Shown here in pieces: positions 10,301-21,700 of a stretch of DNA of 64,000 nt; position 1 is the first letter of the stretch, and each line of letters starts with the position of its first letter. The translations under genes and the position numbers were made by a program. The notes beneath the pieces are model-generated. The model saw nothing but the letters and a program-made list of their open reading frames with translations, was not told the origin of the DNA and ran no database searches. The DNA is from Citrus sinensis (lineage: Eukaryota > Streptophyta > Magnoliopsida > Sapindales > Rutaceae), in contig NC_068564.1 in assembly GCF_022201045.2 (NCBI RefSeq), forward strand, positions 2,604,001-2,668,000, read 5' to 3'.

Positions 10301-12042
10301 ACTTGCTTTATAGCATCAAGTAAAGGGATGTTAACACTTACCTGTTTGAAGATTTCGAGAATCTCACCTGTAGATTTTCCCTTTTTTCCTTTCGCTAACC
10401 TCTGAGGAAATGGAGCTTTGGGAACGTATTCTCGTGGGTTGGCTTCTTCTCTCTCCTCCGGTGGTGAGTCCTCAACGTTCACAGGTACAATTTGATTTTC
10501 CTTTGTCACCGGCATCTCCACTTTGTTGTCGATTTCTTTTCCTTTTCGCAAGGTCATTATTGCTTTGACCTCTCCATGCTGCTGTGGTGAACTGGTACTT
10601 GCTTCATGTACTCCTTTAGGATTAGGCACTGGTTGACTTGGAAACTTGCCTTTCTCAACAGTCATTGCCAAGGTCTGAACTGAAGAAGCAAGTTGTCCCA
10701 CCATCTTCTCGAGGCTTGAAACTGATTGGGCTTGTGAATTGAAGCCTGCTCTCAACTCATTTCGTAGTCCATCAATGGTGCGGTTCTGTTGCTCAATCGT
10801 GGAGTGAGTAACATTCCTGAAATTCTGGAATGCATCCTCCCATGGTCTAGGTTGAGAGTGGTTCTGGTTCTGATTGTATGGTCTAAATGGTGGTTGAGAG
10901 GCTTGAGAAATTTGAGGAATTGGTTGCATTGGTGGAGCTGGAGCTGCTGGTCCATTCTGTTGGAGTCCTTGAGACCATGAAAAATTGGGGTGGTCTCTCC
11001 ATCCAGGGTTATATGTGTTGGAGTATGGGTTGTAATTCGATGGTTTTCTCATTACACCTATGGCATTGGCTTGATCTGAGTATGAGTCATGGTCATGTGG
11101 CTCTGTTGATTTAGCAGTCGATAATGATGCTATTTGTCGAGAGAGACCTTCAATTATCGCTTTGACTTCTTTAATTTCTGAACTTGATTCGCCAATTTGA
11201 ACCTCATTCACTCCTTTAATTCTTCTAGTAGTCCTGAGTGATCGACTCCGTTGTTGGGAATTATCTGCTTGTCGCTGGAAGAATTCCCAAATTTCTGATG
11301 CACTTTTTGACATTAGCTCTCCTCCACTTGTTGCCATTAGCCATTCTTGCACATTTGGTAGTAATCCCTCCAAAAAGTATTGACATTGGTGCCATTTTTC
11401 GTACCCATGATGTGGACACTTCAAGAGTAGCCCATTAAATCGCTCCCATGTTTCAAAAAATTGCTCGTCCTCTCTCTGGGTAAACTCCGAGATTTCCCTG
11501 CGAATAGCATTGGTTTTATGCACTGGAAAATATTTATTTAAAAATTTTGTAACCATTTGTTCCCATGATGCAATGCTATTAGCAGGCAATGTATTAAGCC
11601 ATGAACGAGCTCTATCTTTTAAAGAAAATGGGAATAGTCTAAGTTTAACATCATCATCTGAAAAATTCTCATATTTGAATGTTTGACAAATGGCATGAAA
11701 ATCATTCAAATGATTATATGGATCCTCATTTTCTAGGCCATAAAATGTAGGGAGACAATTTAACACACTAGGTTTTAATTCAAAACTCCTAGCAGCTACA
11801 TTTGGGTATCTTATGCATGACGTGCTCAAATTAGCTAAGGGACTAAAATAGTCCTTAAATGGCCTCTCCTGTGGTGCTTGTAAATCCATTTTATTTTTAA
11901 CGTGTTTGTGTGTGCGAAGTGTTTTTTCTAATTCAAGGTCTATAGGTTCAAGATTAGGTAATAATGACCTACGACCATGCATGCAAAATAAATAAAAATA
12001 AAGATGCAAACAAAACAAAAAATAAAGATGGGAACAAAACAA
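7303..12042 (-). CDS. Gag-protease-reverse transcriptase-RNase H-integrase polyprotein (integrase truncated by frameshift)
   Basis: 1,579 residues in a single frame. The N-terminal third is gag ([18 protein letters not shown] onward, Retrotrans_gag type). No CCHC zinc knuckle is seen. Aspartic protease is marked by [12 protein letters not shown] and [13 protein letters not shown]. Reverse transcriptase shows [31 protein letters not shown] and the active-site FMDDF. RNase H has [16 protein letters not shown] and [10 protein letters not shown]. Integrase has the HHCC zinc finger ending CSSCDRCQ and the first catalytic aspartate in GIDFMGP. The frame then shifts near 7345-7350 at an A-run and stops at 7303, before the second catalytic aspartate. 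The first 20 residues before [10 protein letters not shown] are unlike gag, so translation probably begins at that internal methionine. Confidence 0.95.
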   Translation of the reverse strand: MFCSHLYFLFCLHLYFYLFCMHGRRSLLPNLEPIDLELEKTLRTHKHVKNKMDLQAPQERPFKDYFSPLANLSTSCIRYPNVAARSFELKPSVLNCLPTFYGLENEDPYNHLNDFHAICQTFKYENFSDDDVKLRLFPFSLKDRARSWLNTLPANSIASWEQMVTKFLNKYFPVHKTNAIRREISEFTQREDEQFFETWERFNGLLLKCPHHGYEKWHQCQYFLEGLLPNVQEWLMATSGGELMSKSASEIWEFFQRQADNSQQRSRSLRTTRRIKGVNEVQIGESSSEIKEVKAIIEGLSRQIASLSTAKSTEPHDHDSYSDQANAIGVMRKPSNYNPYSNTYNPGWRDHPNFSWSQGLQQNGPAAPAPPMQPIPQISQASQPPFRPYNQNQNHSQPRPWEDAFQNFRNVTHSTIEQQNRTIDGLRNELRAGFNSQAQSVSSLEKMVGQLASSVQTLAMTVEKGKFPSQPVPNPKGVHEASTSSPQQHGEVKAIMTLRKGKEIDNKVEMPVTKENQIVPVNVEDSPPEEREEANPREYVPKAPFPQRLAKGKKGKSTGEILEIFKQVSVNIPLLDAIKQVPSYAKFLKDLCTKKRNMHVQKKAFLTENVSSILQHKIPLKCKDPGSPTISCSIGNHTIENALLDLGASVNLLPYSVFVKLGLGELHPTPVVLQLADRSTKIPRGIVEDVLIQVDKFYFPVDFIVIDTQPIQDSRKHIPIILGRPFLATADAHIQCRTGNMQLSFGNMTMELNIFNIAKQPHSADDGIVDVDLIEALVDDTFVSNLSDDPLQTCLTHFGFDFDIDRSVEEVNALLDSAPSMDTNKWKSRVEQLAPSEKQLIPSSESPPKLELKPLPNTLEYAFLGEESTLPVIISSSLNDEQKGKLLDVLKEHKGALGWTIADIKGINPVDCMHYIHLDENAKSTREMQRRLNPNMKEVVRTEVLKLLDAGIIYPISDSSWVSPVQVVPKKSGVTVVTNADNELIPTRVTTGWRVCIDYRKLNSVTRKDHFPLPFIDQMLDRLAGHEFYCFLDGYSGYNQIPIAPKDQEKTTFTCPFGTFAYRRMPFGLCNAPATFQRCMLSIFSDMVERFLEVFMDDFSVFGDSFDQCLHHLTLVLQRCIEKNLVLNWEKCHFMVKQGIVLGHIISSKGIEVDKAKVDLISNLPPPKTVREVRSFLGHAGFYRRFIKDFSKVSRPLCNLLAKDVPFIFNDSCLMAFEKLKQLLTSSPIIQAPNWNLPFELMCDASDYAVGAVLGQRVDRIPHVIYYASMTLNDAQLNYSTTEKEMLAIVFALEKFRSYLIGCKIIIFTDHAALKYLLTKKDAKARLIRWVLLLQEFDLEFKDKKGTENVVADHLSRLHFDTIIEQLPLNESFPDEQLMSVEVLPWYADIVNYLVTGKLPEHWTKQDKAKFFAEIKNFFWDDPYLFKYCADQIVRRCVPESEIQNIISFCHEQACGGHFSAKKTATKVLQCGFYWPTLFRDAYTFCSSCDRCQRMGSITRRNMMPLNPILVVEIFDVWGIDFMGPFPPSFGHQYILVGVDYVSKWIEAIPCRTNDHKVVIGFLKKQHCLTLWIPSSNNQ

Positions 12043-12365
12043 ATAAAAATAAAGAAGAGGAAGAAATTACGATACTAACCTTATTGCGCTATTACAACCT
12101 TTCTATAAAAATACACAAAAATAAATACGTGAAAGAAATTAACTAAAAATTAAATTAATAAGATAAACAAAAAAAAAATTACAAAGAAAAATAAATGGAA
12201 AATTAAATTACAAAATTTTAAAGAAGAGAAAAAGAAAAGAAATACTAACCTTTAAATGTAGATTCACTTTTTTTTTTCTTTTTTTTTTAATAATAAAAAA
12301 ATACAAGAAAACAAATAAAAGAAATTATTCACAAAAATTAATTCTATGAATTAAAATTACTTACC

Positions 12366-12383
12366 TCCCCGGCAACGGCGCCA
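12366..12383 (-). other. Primer binding site complementary to tRNA-Asp
   Basis: On the minus strand, six bases after the 5' LTR, the sequence is TGGCGCCGTTGCCGGGGA. It fits the 3' end of plant tRNA-Asp with its CCA tail, the usual primer of Athila-lineage elements. Confidence 0.9.
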
Positions 12384-13096
12384 AAAACTTGTTGTGCAAA
12401 TTTTAATGTACTCGCAAGCGCACGAATCTATTGTAGTATAGATCTATGGTGACGAGTGTCGATCCCACGAGGAGGTGGATTTTAATTGTGTATAGAATTA
12501 ATTTTGTAAATGGGTTGTTGGATTTATGGTGGAAATGATTTGGTATATGCTAAAACTTAAATTAAAATGGCGAGAATAAATTGTAAAATTGGAATTGCAA
12601 TGGCGAGAATAAATTGAAGATAATTCTATTGAAATGACGTACTTGGGTATCTGGATCCGTATCAACATGCATCATGGGCTAAATAATCCGTATTAATGCC
12701 AATTAAATCATGAGGGGGGAATCCACACCTCATGAACCACGCTCTAATCAATATGGTGCTAAGGGCTTATCGTGCCAAATAATAATAACCTTATACTAGA
12801 GAGCCGGTGTAACCAAGGCGGTATCTAGACAAGACTATTATTATTTGTCGACGAGAAGTCAAAACATCCACAAAAATTAGAGGGGAAGAGAAAATAAATT
12901 TACCAAATTAAGCCCATGACACATGTTGAGACTTCACCTTCAACCCAAGCTTGAAAGAAAATTAGCCACTCATAGTTGAACTAGGGGCAAAATAGGAATT
13001 TATTAAAATACGAAGAAAATACAAGATGGAGAGGGAATTACAGAAAATGGATTCCAAAAATGGATTCAGAGATATCAAATTAGGGGGGGGAGGCCC

Positions 13097-13106
13097 CCTT
13101 TTTATA
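13097..13106 (-). promoter_or_regulatory. TATA box of the 5' LTR
   Basis: Minus-strand TATAAAAAGG, about 670 bp into the LTR and followed by a G/C-rich block (CCCCCCCC run). It is the best core-promoter match in the LTR. The equivalent in the left LTR is 1945-1954. Confidence 0.65.
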
Positions 13107-13164
13107 GATACATGGAGTAAATCATGGCCATCGGATTAAAAACAGTTTGGACGCTCAGGATTGC

Positions 13165-13434
13165 GCCACGTCATCAGTCAACAGTCCACGGTTTGACCAC
13201 GCGGATGAACAGTAACACGGTTTGACTCGACTTTGAACAGTAACGCGGTTTGACCCGGATGAACAGTAACGCGGTTTGGTTGAAAATAATCCTGTGTGAT
13301 GCATGCACCGTACGCGAGATTTTTCGTCCACTGATATGCTGCCACGTCACCATCAACAGTACATAAGAATTTTAGTCCAACAGGATCGTGACACCTCATC
13401 AGTCAATGCCACATCATCGGTCAATGCCACGTCA
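13165..13434 (-). promoter_or_regulatory. Cluster of TGACGTGGC motifs in the LTR U3
   Basis: The plus-strand nonamer GCCACGTCA occurs at 13165-13173, 13341-13349 and 13426-13434, which is TGACGTGGC in the sense of the element, upstream of the TATA box. TGACG and ACGTGG cores are bound by plant bZIP factors of the TGA and G-box classes, which act in stress and hormone responses. Whether they work here is inference. Confidence 0.5.
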
Positions 13435-13515
13435 TCATCCGTTTATGTGAACAGTGTCGTGAACAGTAACGTATACAGTACCGTACACGTGAATAGTACC
13501 GTACATGTGAATAGT
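13203..13515 (-). repeat. GAACAGTA-type short repeats within the LTR
   Basis: Variants of GAACAGTAAC(A/G)CGGTTTGA occur three times at about 13206-13280. Further GAACAGT/GAATAGT variants lie at about 13449-13515, next to GTACAC/GTACATGTG motifs. The same array is in the left LTR. This imperfect array creates the spurious short frames in both LTRs. Confidence 0.7.
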
Positions 13516-13775
13516 GCCATTTTTCCTTTTATGCTCCTCCTAAGGTTTTCGACCGTCCTGAGTTCAAAAGTGATGTCCGTTTTGCCGTCTGATCTCTCCT
13601 TTATTGTGAAATGACTATAATGCCCCTAAAATACATAAAATACTTAATTAAAATAAAACACATGTAATTAAATCACAAGAAGGTTAAATATATAACAGTA
13701 AGGGTTGTTAGTAAGACTTAAAATGTAAAATGACGGTTTTCTCCTTTATAAATATGCATTTTCTAACACTCAACA

Positions 13776-13780
13776 ATTAG
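13776..13780. repeat. Target-site duplication, right copy (ATTAG)
   Basis: Matches 1233-1237 exactly and marks the pre-insertion site. Confidence 0.95.
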
Positions 13781-14739
13781 TATACATTTGTTACATCAAG
13801 ATGTCAAGAGGTAAGTAACTAGACTTTTAAATTAATCACAATAAACAATATATATGTTTGACTTGTGTGAAAAATCTATTTTTTATATGTACGAATATAG
13901 ATTTATATATCTCTGCCCATGTATTTATGCAATGTGTTGTTGTGTGTTGAGCGTAATTATGTACATGGGCATATGTATGTGTAAAACTTCATTGGCATAA
14001 GCACAAAAATGCATCATGTTTTCTGTGAACTGAGAAAGTGGATTTTAGCCAAACTGAATTTGAAGAAAGAAATTGAGTTTTACAATTTTTGGCTTGGATG
14101 CTTGAATTCGTTACTTGTCTAGTGGAGGACACTCTGTATGTTATGTTGTATGGGTGACGGACGTGTTTACATATAGCCTAGGATGTATGAAAGTTATGAA
14201 AGTTAAGTGAGTGTTCTATTAAACGGTAATTGAATGAAGGTAGCTCAAGTATTTCAAGTATTTTGAAAAGTTCATGGCATATCTTCCATTTGCATTATGT
14301 ATAAGTATATATGTATTTTGGTATAAGAAAAACTAGTTTGCTTACTGAATTTTGTATTCGTTATAGTTTATTGTGATTCAATTTCTACAAGTCATGATTA
14401 ATTCGTTATGAGTGAGAAAAAAAACTTTAATTGAGTTATTTTGTTATCTTTTGTAGTTGAAGCTTGAATTATTATCGATTGTAAAGAGTTATTTAATTCT
14501 ACATATGAGTTGCGGTTAGATTTATCCTCAAAGTTTGGGATGGGGTGTTACAATTTTCTTCTTCTTTAATTTGTTTGCTTGAAAGTTGAAACCATGGGTT
14601 CATTTTTGTTGGGTTTGTTTTTCAATTTTGCCCATTGGTAATTTTCTTTCTAGTCTCACACAACTTGTTTCCAAGTTTAGCAAATGTTACAGATGAACAA
14701 AATATGATCATTATGCTTGTATTATTTTGACTATTAACA
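13781..14739. other. AT-rich spacer, nothing recognised
   Basis: Intergenic DNA between the retrotransposon and the first hAT element. I see no gene-like frame, RNA gene or transposon end. Confidence 0.6.
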
Positions 14740-14747
14740 CCCTCTAG

Positions 14748-15866
14748 TAGGGGTGGGCGTTTGGATCGGGTTAACATGAATCGAACCAAACCCGAAATTT
14801 TATTTCGGGTTCGGTTTACTTTGGGTTAACTATAAAATCCAAACTGATTCAAATTTCCAACCTGTTCGGTTGGATTTCGATTCAGGTTGAACTCGAATCG
14901 AAATCGAAACCAGATCAGGTTAACTAAAAAAAAAACAGAAGTCAAAACGCCAATCAAAATCCCTATTTTCTCTTTTCTCTTCTTTGCACTCCACATCTAG
15001 ACAAGCACAAACTCAACCCTAGCACACTCACAATCTCGCTCACACACACCCACATGTCGTTGGTGTCAATTCAACTCCGTTTAGGTGCATCGGTGTTACA
15101 ATTTCAGATCCAGATGCTGCCTCCTTCTTCGTTTCAGATCTAGTCTTTTTGGGTCGTTCGCTTTAGATCCAGTCGTTGCCTTCTTCGTTCGTAGTCGTCG
15201 AGCGCACAAGGTGATGTTAATGTCGGGGATGTTAATTTTAGTGATGTTTAGAATTTCATTTTCAGTGATGTTTGCATTTCGCTGCCTCCTTCTTCGTTAT
15301 TGTTAATTGATTGTATGTTTTTGGAAGGATTTGGTTTTTGGGACTTGGCTAACAAATCCAATCTCATGTCATATTCCTCTATTGATACCAGTTTGCACTT
15401 ATCCATTAGAATTTTATTCTGACGTTGCAACTCTCTGCACAGCAACTGTAGTTTGTCTTTAACAGGAATGGATGCATCTCTTTCAGCAAGAACTTGCTGA
15501 TATACATTCTAGATTATGCTTATTTGCTTAACACCAATTACGATAGGCCTTGATATGTACTCCAAACTCTTGCATATATAAAATTGAACCTTTTTTTTAT
15601 TCTGATTTAAGATTTAAGATTTGAGAATTTAGAATTTTGGTTGGTTAATGACGAATGCTTGGACAATCAAATTGTTATAACCCGATTTGAACTCAAACCG
15701 AAATTTAGATCCAAATTTTCAAACCAAACCGATCTGAATTATTAACCCAAACCAAACCGAACCGAACCGAAAGTTGGTTCGGGTTCGTATTTTGAACTCG
15801 ATTGGGTTCAGTTCTCCAACCCGATTGAGTTGGAACCCAAACCGAAACCCGATTTACCCACACCTA
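14748..15866. mobile_element. Non-autonomous hAT element with a captured gene fragment
   Basis: 1,119 bp bounded by imperfect inverted ends (TAGGGGTGGGC on the left, TAGGTGTGGGT on the right read inward). It is flanked by a perfect 8-bp duplication CCCTCTAG at 14740-14747 and 15867-15874. Eight-base duplications and TAGGG-type ends are hAT hallmarks. Subterminal DNA is rich in GGTT/AACC repeats (AACCGAACCGAACCGA near 15758). No transposase is encoded. The interior holds a taxilin-like coding fragment on the minus strand. Confidence 0.85.
15342..15500 (-). pseudogene. Taxilin-like gene fragment inside the hAT element
   Basis: Minus-strand translation gives LCRELQRQNKILMDKC followed by RLDLLAKSQ. 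It resembles the conserved coiled-coil segment of taxilins, vesicle-traffic proteins with an LCRELQRQNK motif. Only about 50 residues can be followed and the similarity then ends. It looks like one exon picked up by the transposon. Identification is from motif memory alone. Confidence 0.5.
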
Positions 15867-15874
15867 CCCTCTAG

Positions 15875-16302
15875 TCTCCTTATAAACATCTTTTTCCAAT
15901 TATTTTTATTTAATTTCAAAAACATTATTTTTTTCACTCCTTTTAAACACACTCTTCATTTTTTTAATTTAATTTTTTATTGTTAAATATCAAAGTAGTG
16001 TAATTTATCTATAAATAAAATGAAAAAAATCTTGGGTGATGAATTTTTTAATGTCAACCATTAAGTTTAATTATACATATTTTTAATTATAATTTGAAAG
16101 TAATCTTAGATATAAGAATTCTTAATTAATATGAAATAAGAAAAGAAAAATATATTATTATAAATTTTACAATTTATTTTAGTTAAATAGAATTGACAAG
16201 TAGAAAACAAAAAGAAAAAAAATAATTGATTATGAGTGCAAGTAATTTGTTATTAAAAAAATTTAAGTATGTTTAATTTTTGCTTGTTTTTAAAAGTAAA
16301 AG
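15875..16302. other. AT-rich spacer
   Basis: Very AT-rich DNA with A and T runs. I see no gene or transposon terminus. Confidence 0.5.
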
Positions 16303-16976
16303 TTGGACTATTGGCACCCCTTCATTAATCTTATAAAATCTCTGTTATATTACAATTACATTTAAGGACAAATATAAATAAAATTAAATCATTTATATTT
16401 TCTTTCTCTCTTCAATTTTATTTTGCTTGCACAATATGAATATTTTTTATTATCAGTAAAATAATATGAATATAAGAAGTAATCCTTTAAGCCAAAAAAA
16501 ATTCTTGTAATAAACATAACAAATTAATTAAAATACAATACAGTGGAAAAATATGTCAAATAAAAATTTATCCTACTGTAAATTATTTTTTAAGAATTTT
16601 CAAACTAATTGCTAAATAAAAAATTTATAGGTAGAATAAAATTGTATTAGACCCATAAAATATTCATTATTTTCTAAGTACAATGTTTTTCTTACTTTTT
16701 AAAAAAAATCTTTAAAAATTAAATAATAAATAATGTTTGAAGAGAGGAATTCAAATATTAAAGCTGAAAGAGTGAGGAAAATATTAAAAACTGAAAAATT
16801 TATAAATAAAAAGAGTGTTCATTTAGAAAAAAAAATGGTATTTTTGACATAAATGAAATATAATTGAAAGAGGAATTTTAATAGGATTTTGGAGAGGTGT
16901 TGATAGTCCAAACTCTAAAAGTAATTTTATTTAAAGTGGGGTTTTATAAGGATAGTAAAAGGGTGCCAAAAGCTCC
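16303..16976. mobile_element. MITE-like element with inverted ends and a duplicated right end
   Basis: The left end TTGGACTATTGGCACCCC, and the 70 bp after it, matches in inverted orientation the sequence ending GGTGTTGATAGTCCA at 16910. A second inverted match, ending GGTGCCAAAAGCTCC at 16976, follows directly. So the right end is present twice. No convincing target duplication was found, so the superfamily is undecided. Confidence 0.5.
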
Positions 16977-17216
16977 ACTCTTGTCATTGGGCTATACAAT
17001 TTCAAAGGTCACAAACACTACTTAGTCCACTTTCCAACATTGGGCCAGCCCATAATACAGGAAGTTATACCCCAGTAACGTCCTTTAATTGCACAATTAG
17101 TCCGTCCTCTATTCATTTTCACCGCTTTCACCCCTCTACTGGTCCACTTCTTCTCCAGTCTTCCTTCTGACCTTCTCCCGCACTCTCAATCGACCAATTC
17201 ATCGAAATCAAAAACC

Positions 17217-18683
17217 TTGCAGAACTCTAAACCTGAACCCACCCACAAAATGCCCATTCTCTTTTCGTACGCAGCCAAACTCTTAAACCCTAACATAACA
17301 AAAGCAATTACAACAAAACTAATCTCAACAATCCCGTTAAACTTCACATCAACGAAACACATGTCCCAGAAATGCACTTCAATTTCCAAAAAGCAACAAA
17401 GAGTACGCGACCATGCTTACGATAACTACATGGAAATCGAAAAAAAGATGCGCAAAGTCTTAAAGTTTCAAACTTTATTCCTGTCCCAGCACAATCAAAC
17501 GCTGCCCGTTTCTCGCTTGGACTTTCTCGCTCGCCGTGTTGGGTTCAAACGACAAGAAGCCGGTTCGTTTCTCCTCAAATTCCCTCACGTTTTTGAAATT
17601 TATGAGCACCCCGTTCAACGTATTCTTTATTGTCGTTTAACTCGAAAAGCTTTGTTACAAATTGAGCAAGAAAAGAAAGCTTTGAATGCCCAGATACCCG
17701 AAGCCGTGACTCGCTTAAGAAAGCTTCTTATGATGTCGAATTCGGGTTGTTTAAGGCTTGAACATGTTAGGATTGCAAGGACTGAATTTGGGTTGCCTGA
17801 GGATTTCGAGTACTCGGTAGTTCTTAAGAACGCACAATTTTTTAGATTGTTTAATGCTAAGGAAAGTACAGAGAAGTATATTGAGCTAGTTGGTAGAGAT
17901 CCTAGTTTGGCTGTTTGTGCTATTGAGAAAGTTAGAGAGAAAGAGTATAGAGAGAGAGGTATTGATGCCGAAGATATAAGGTTTTCATTTCTTGTGAATT
18001 TCCCACCTGGATTTAAGATAGGGAAGTATTATAGAATTGCGGTGTGGAAATGGCAAAGGGTTCCTTATTGGTCGCCGTACGAGGATGTTTCAGGGTATGA
18101 CTTGAGATCGCTTGAGGCACAAAAGAGAATGGAGAAGAGGGCGGTGGCTACTATTCATGAATTGTTGACGTTGACTGTGGAGAAGAAGATTACTTTAGAG
18201 AGGATTGCACATTTTAGATTGGCAATGAATTTGCCAAAGAAGTTGAAGGAGTTTTTGCTTCAGCATCAGGGGATATTTTATATTTCGACAAGAGGAAATC
18301 ATGGGAAGCTTCATACTGTTTTTCTTAGGGAGGCATATAGGAAAGGAGAGTTGTTAGAGCCGAATGATTTGTATTTGGCGAGGAGGAAGTTGGGTGAGTT
18401 GGTTTTGATGAGTCCGAGGAAGGTTAAGATGGATACAGAATTGGTTAGGAATCGGAGGGATAGACATGATGGTGGTGGTTATATGGGGCGTAGTACGGTG
18501 GTTCATGCGAATAATGGTTTTGACAATTTTGGTGTTAAAGAAAATGCTGGAGGAGATCAGAAGGGGGATGCTGATTTGGATTCAGATTTAGGTTCTAATG
18601 TTGAGTCTGATACTAGTGATGAGAATGATGATTATGATTCTGTTGAAACTATTGATGCAGAGGATTATGATATGGGGATGTAA
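17217..18683 (+). CDS. PORR-domain organelle RNA-binding protein (WTF1/RPD1 family)
   Basis: 488 residues without introns, as is usual for this family. The PORR (plant organelle RNA recognition) domain spans about residues 72-395, with family-like blocks such as LDFLARRVGF, FLLKFPHVFEIYEHP, LRLEHVRIARTEFGLP, FLVNFPPGF and KEFLLQHQGIFYISTRG. Proteins of this family bind RNA and assist splicing of group II introns in mitochondria or chloroplasts. The N-terminus is basic and serine/threonine-rich, like an organelle presequence. An alternative start at 17250 (MPILFSYAAKLL) fits a mitochondrial presequence better. The C-terminus ends in an acidic tail (SDTSDENDDYDS). I cannot say which family member it is, although WTF9-like mitochondrial members are candidates. 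Confidence 0.9.
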   Translation: MQNSKPEPTHKMPILFSYAAKLLNPNITKAITTKLISTIPLNFTSTKHMSQKCTSISKKQQRVRDHAYDNYMEIEKKMRKVLKFQTLFLSQHNQTLPVSRLDFLARRVGFKRQEAGSFLLKFPHVFEIYEHPVQRILYCRLTRKALLQIEQEKKALNAQIPEAVTRLRKLLMMSNSGCLRLEHVRIARTEFGLPEDFEYSVVLKNAQFFRLFNAKESTEKYIELVGRDPSLAVCAIEKVREKEYRERGIDAEDIRFSFLVNFPPGFKIGKYYRIAVWKWQRVPYWSPYEDVSGYDLRSLEAQKRMEKRAVATIHELLTLTVEKKITLERIAHFRLAMNLPKKLKEFLLQHQGIFYISTRGNHGKLHTVFLREAYRKGELLEPNDLYLARRKLGELVLMSPRKVKMDTELVRNRRDRHDGGGYMGRSTVVHANNGFDNFGVKENAGGDQKGDADLDSDLGSNVESDTSDENDDYDSVETIDAEDYDMGM

Positions 18684-18745
18684 GCAGGTGACTGATGTAG
18701 GTTTTTGGCCTACGGTTCATTTTGACTTTGATAGATCTAACTGTT

Positions 18746-18771
18746 CCCCCCCCCCCCCCCCCCCCCCCCCC
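18746..18771. repeat. 26-base C homopolymer in the 3' flank of the PORR gene
   Basis: An unbroken run of cytosines about 60 bp after the stop, followed by a C-rich tail and A-runs. It is likely length-variable and error-prone in assembly, and it probably lies in the 3' untranslated region. Confidence 0.85.
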
Positions 18772-21700
18772 TCCCGCCCCCAAAAAAAGAAAAAAGGACT
18801 AAGCCTCGGGATCATGTGAAGCTGTAAAACTACAGATCTTCTTGGGGAAAATTACAAATGATACCATCAACTATTAGATATTCATGAATTGATCAATGAT
18901 GAATGACTGGCACATGATGTAAGTTTCTTATTCAAGGATGAAGAAGGTCCTCATATCTGAATTGGGTCTGGCCAGAAACATATTTGGGAGGATATTTATT
19001 TAGACTCAGTGATCTGTTTATTATTTGCCAAAGAGAGTGCTGAGTGCTGCAAGCTTGAAATGGGGTGAACTCGAGGTCCTCAACACCCAAGATTTTCTGT
19101 TGTGTCCTTACCTTGTTTTGATTTGCAAAGTGGTTGAGGAAATTTTCAATGGTCAGGGCAATTCTGCATGGTTCGAAGAGATTCAGCTCCAAGATGCTGT
19201 TCTAGCTATCATTTAAGTTCACCTAGATAATTGCTTTTCTAGTCTGTATGATGTTAAATTATTGCTAACGTGAGACTGCATTGCAATGGATCTCTGCCTT
19301 CATGTATATACACATTGGATCCAAGCATAGACAAGCTTTTTCATCTATTGAATTTTACTGCTGAGATATGAACTCTTGACTTGAGTATTCTGCTACTCAA
19401 GTGGCTTGAAATCTCTGGTGAATGAGAGGAAATCAAGTAATGCTAGTGAATGGCTTCAGTTATGTGTTAAAAGTAAGTTCAGAATCGGCATAGGAGTTTT
19501 CAATTTTTCATCTAACCAACACAGGCAAAATTCCTCCATGCATTATTTCTTCCCAAGTCAGAACTCAAAGCCCATTTATGCTTGTTTTGTCGCTTTAACA
19601 TCAAGACCCTGTAGATGACAAAATACACATTGCAGTCAACCATCACTAAGATCTCCTGTCTTAATCACTCAAAAAATGGCATCTATAAATGTCTTTCTCC
19701 CCCAAAGCTCTGGTGCTGTATCTTTGTTAAACCCCTTTTATTCAAGCTAGAAGCTTAAAAACACTGGCATCTACCCAAGTTTGTAAAATCTATATGCACA
19801 TTTTATTGTAAGAAGCACGGCATATGGTCCAATTGATAATTGTTGCTTGTGCTTGTTTTAAGCTAGCTAACAAGCATTTTTTATTATTATTATCTTTTCC
19901 ATGGTTTTCAGATTAGTTGACTACATGTGCTTGACTTCCTGCTGAATCAAGCCATTTTGATATGCAAAAGCCAAGCTAGAACGGTAGGATGTCCATTAGC
20001 TTCAGCCAGAAGCCACTATCCACAAGCTTTTACTTTGCAAGTGCTGCTATATAAAAGCATCAAACATGCAAGTTGGTTCGTATTCAGTGAGTTTGTTGAC
20101 ATCAAAGAGAGCAAATGAATAAAGATTAATGGCCACATCTGTCTATTCAGTTTCATTATGAACCGATTCAATTTGCGTATCCATTATAGCTGTAACCACT
20201 GATTGAAAACAACAGATACCAGTGTATGCACGATGAGTATAACTTTTCAAGATATCTCATTAGAGAAGTCAAAATAATTTGAATTATAAGGCCAATTACA
20301 ATTGATAATCCTATTATTATTATTTTAATATCATAGTTACGTCATTATGCTACCAAATACCAATATCCTAAGACTCACATAAACAGTCCATCAAAGTATT
20401 CCCAGAAAAGATCTGGACATGCATCTTCTTTTGATCATAGATTTTCACTAATCCTCAATTTATAAGATCATCCTAAATAAAGTAACTCTCATGCGGTGAA
20501 TTGTGAAAAAGTGAAATAAGTCTAGTAGAGTGAAAAAACACTGGCTAATTGGTGAGTTTGTATCTTTTTGGAGATAATTTTTTTAAAAAAATTTGACATT
20601 ATTCAACATATAACTTTAAAAGTGACCACCCATCATTGATCATTGATTGATCTTTGCCCATAAATCAAACTTCATTGCGATAATTGTTGGTGTTAAGAGT
20701 CAAGGATTCACACATGCATAAAATAATTAAACTACTTTAGTCCTTTCATATTTATGGACTGTATCGCGCATATAATATAATGGTTTCGGTGACAATGAAA
20801 TAAAATAGACGAGGATCAAGAATTGCACAAGAATCTTGGATATTTTCGTGTGGCAAAACAGGTGTATCCTTTTATAATCTTAAAAGTGATGCAGCAGGAT
20901 CCAACTTGTGTGCTAATTAATCGCTAATTATCTTAATAAAACGTCATAGGATGGATGTTGGGGCTAAATTAGTGACATTTAATTAAATAAAATACAAGCG
21001 TTCGACAAATCGAAGCTTAATTAGCACCATGATGATGCCCTTGTCATGCACTTCGTTTGCCTACTACACGCTACGTGATTGATTTTATATGTTCCAAATG
21101 TTTGTTTATTTTATTTTTCTAAAATGTCATTTTCAATATCTTTTAATTGGACAAAAGGAATTGAGCACTTGATGCAAAGGCTAGCTGTTTCTTCTTGCAT
21201 GGTGCATTGCGATTGAAATGAAAAAAAAAAAAAAATCACCCTTTGTGGTTTTAAGTGTCTTTTATATGATTCGAGGGGTTAAATATCTTGAATGTTAAGT
21301 AATTATTATAAATTATATCTTCATTGAGAAGCGGACACAATCTCACTTCATTCTTAAAGTCAAGATATATTGTATGTATATTTTTATGCAAGTTGATTTT
21401 TTTTTTTTCTAATATTTGAAAATATATTAGATACACATTGAGGCTAAATATTCAAATGGTCGGGTCACATAGCTAATTTAAGAAGCTCTAATACATTTTT
21501 CGAGTATAAGCAATTTTTTGTTTAGAAATTAGAAACTCAAAAAGATCACGTCAACATTGTACTTATGACATTTGTGTCTTATTCTAGCTAAAGTTGGTGC
21601 CAAGATGAGCAAACACGTTAAGAAAAGAAACTATTTTTCTTTTACATTAGAAAATTAAGACATTGTTTACGATTATAAATTCAAGATCATCATTTACATC

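Larger units (their letters stand above)
1238..13775 (-). mobile_element. Complete Athila-type Ty3/gypsy LTR retrotransposon carrying a LOG-like gene
   Basis: A 12.5-kb element reading on the minus strand. Order in its own sense: 5' LTR (12390-13775), tRNA-Asp primer site, gag-pro-RT-RNaseH-integrase, a 91-aa frame, a 185-aa frame, a LOG-like frame, about 1.9 kb of non-coding DNA, polypurine tract, 3' LTR (1238-2623). Assignment to the Athila lineage rests on the tRNA-Asp-type primer site, the long LTRs, the FMDDF reverse-transcriptase core, and extra frames downstream of integrase. LTRs begin TG and end CA and the 5-bp duplication is perfect. The LTR copies keep a constant offset of 11,152 bp with no difference I could find, so insertion is recent. 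One frameshift in integrase probably makes this copy non-autonomous. Confidence 0.95.
12390..13775 (-). repeat. LTR, right copy (the element's 5' LTR, promoter LTR)
   Basis: 1,386 bp, identical to the left copy as far as I can read. In the sense of the element it starts TGTTGAGTGTTAG at 13775. It holds a TATA box near 13097-13106, three TGACGTGGC motifs upstream of that box, and arrays of GAACAGTA-like repeats, so it appears to be a complete U3-R-U5 promoter. Confidence 0.95.

Noticed and set aside
18598-18819. Frame ending in a proline run
   Set aside because: It is an out-of-frame shadow of the PORR gene that runs into the C26 homopolymer.
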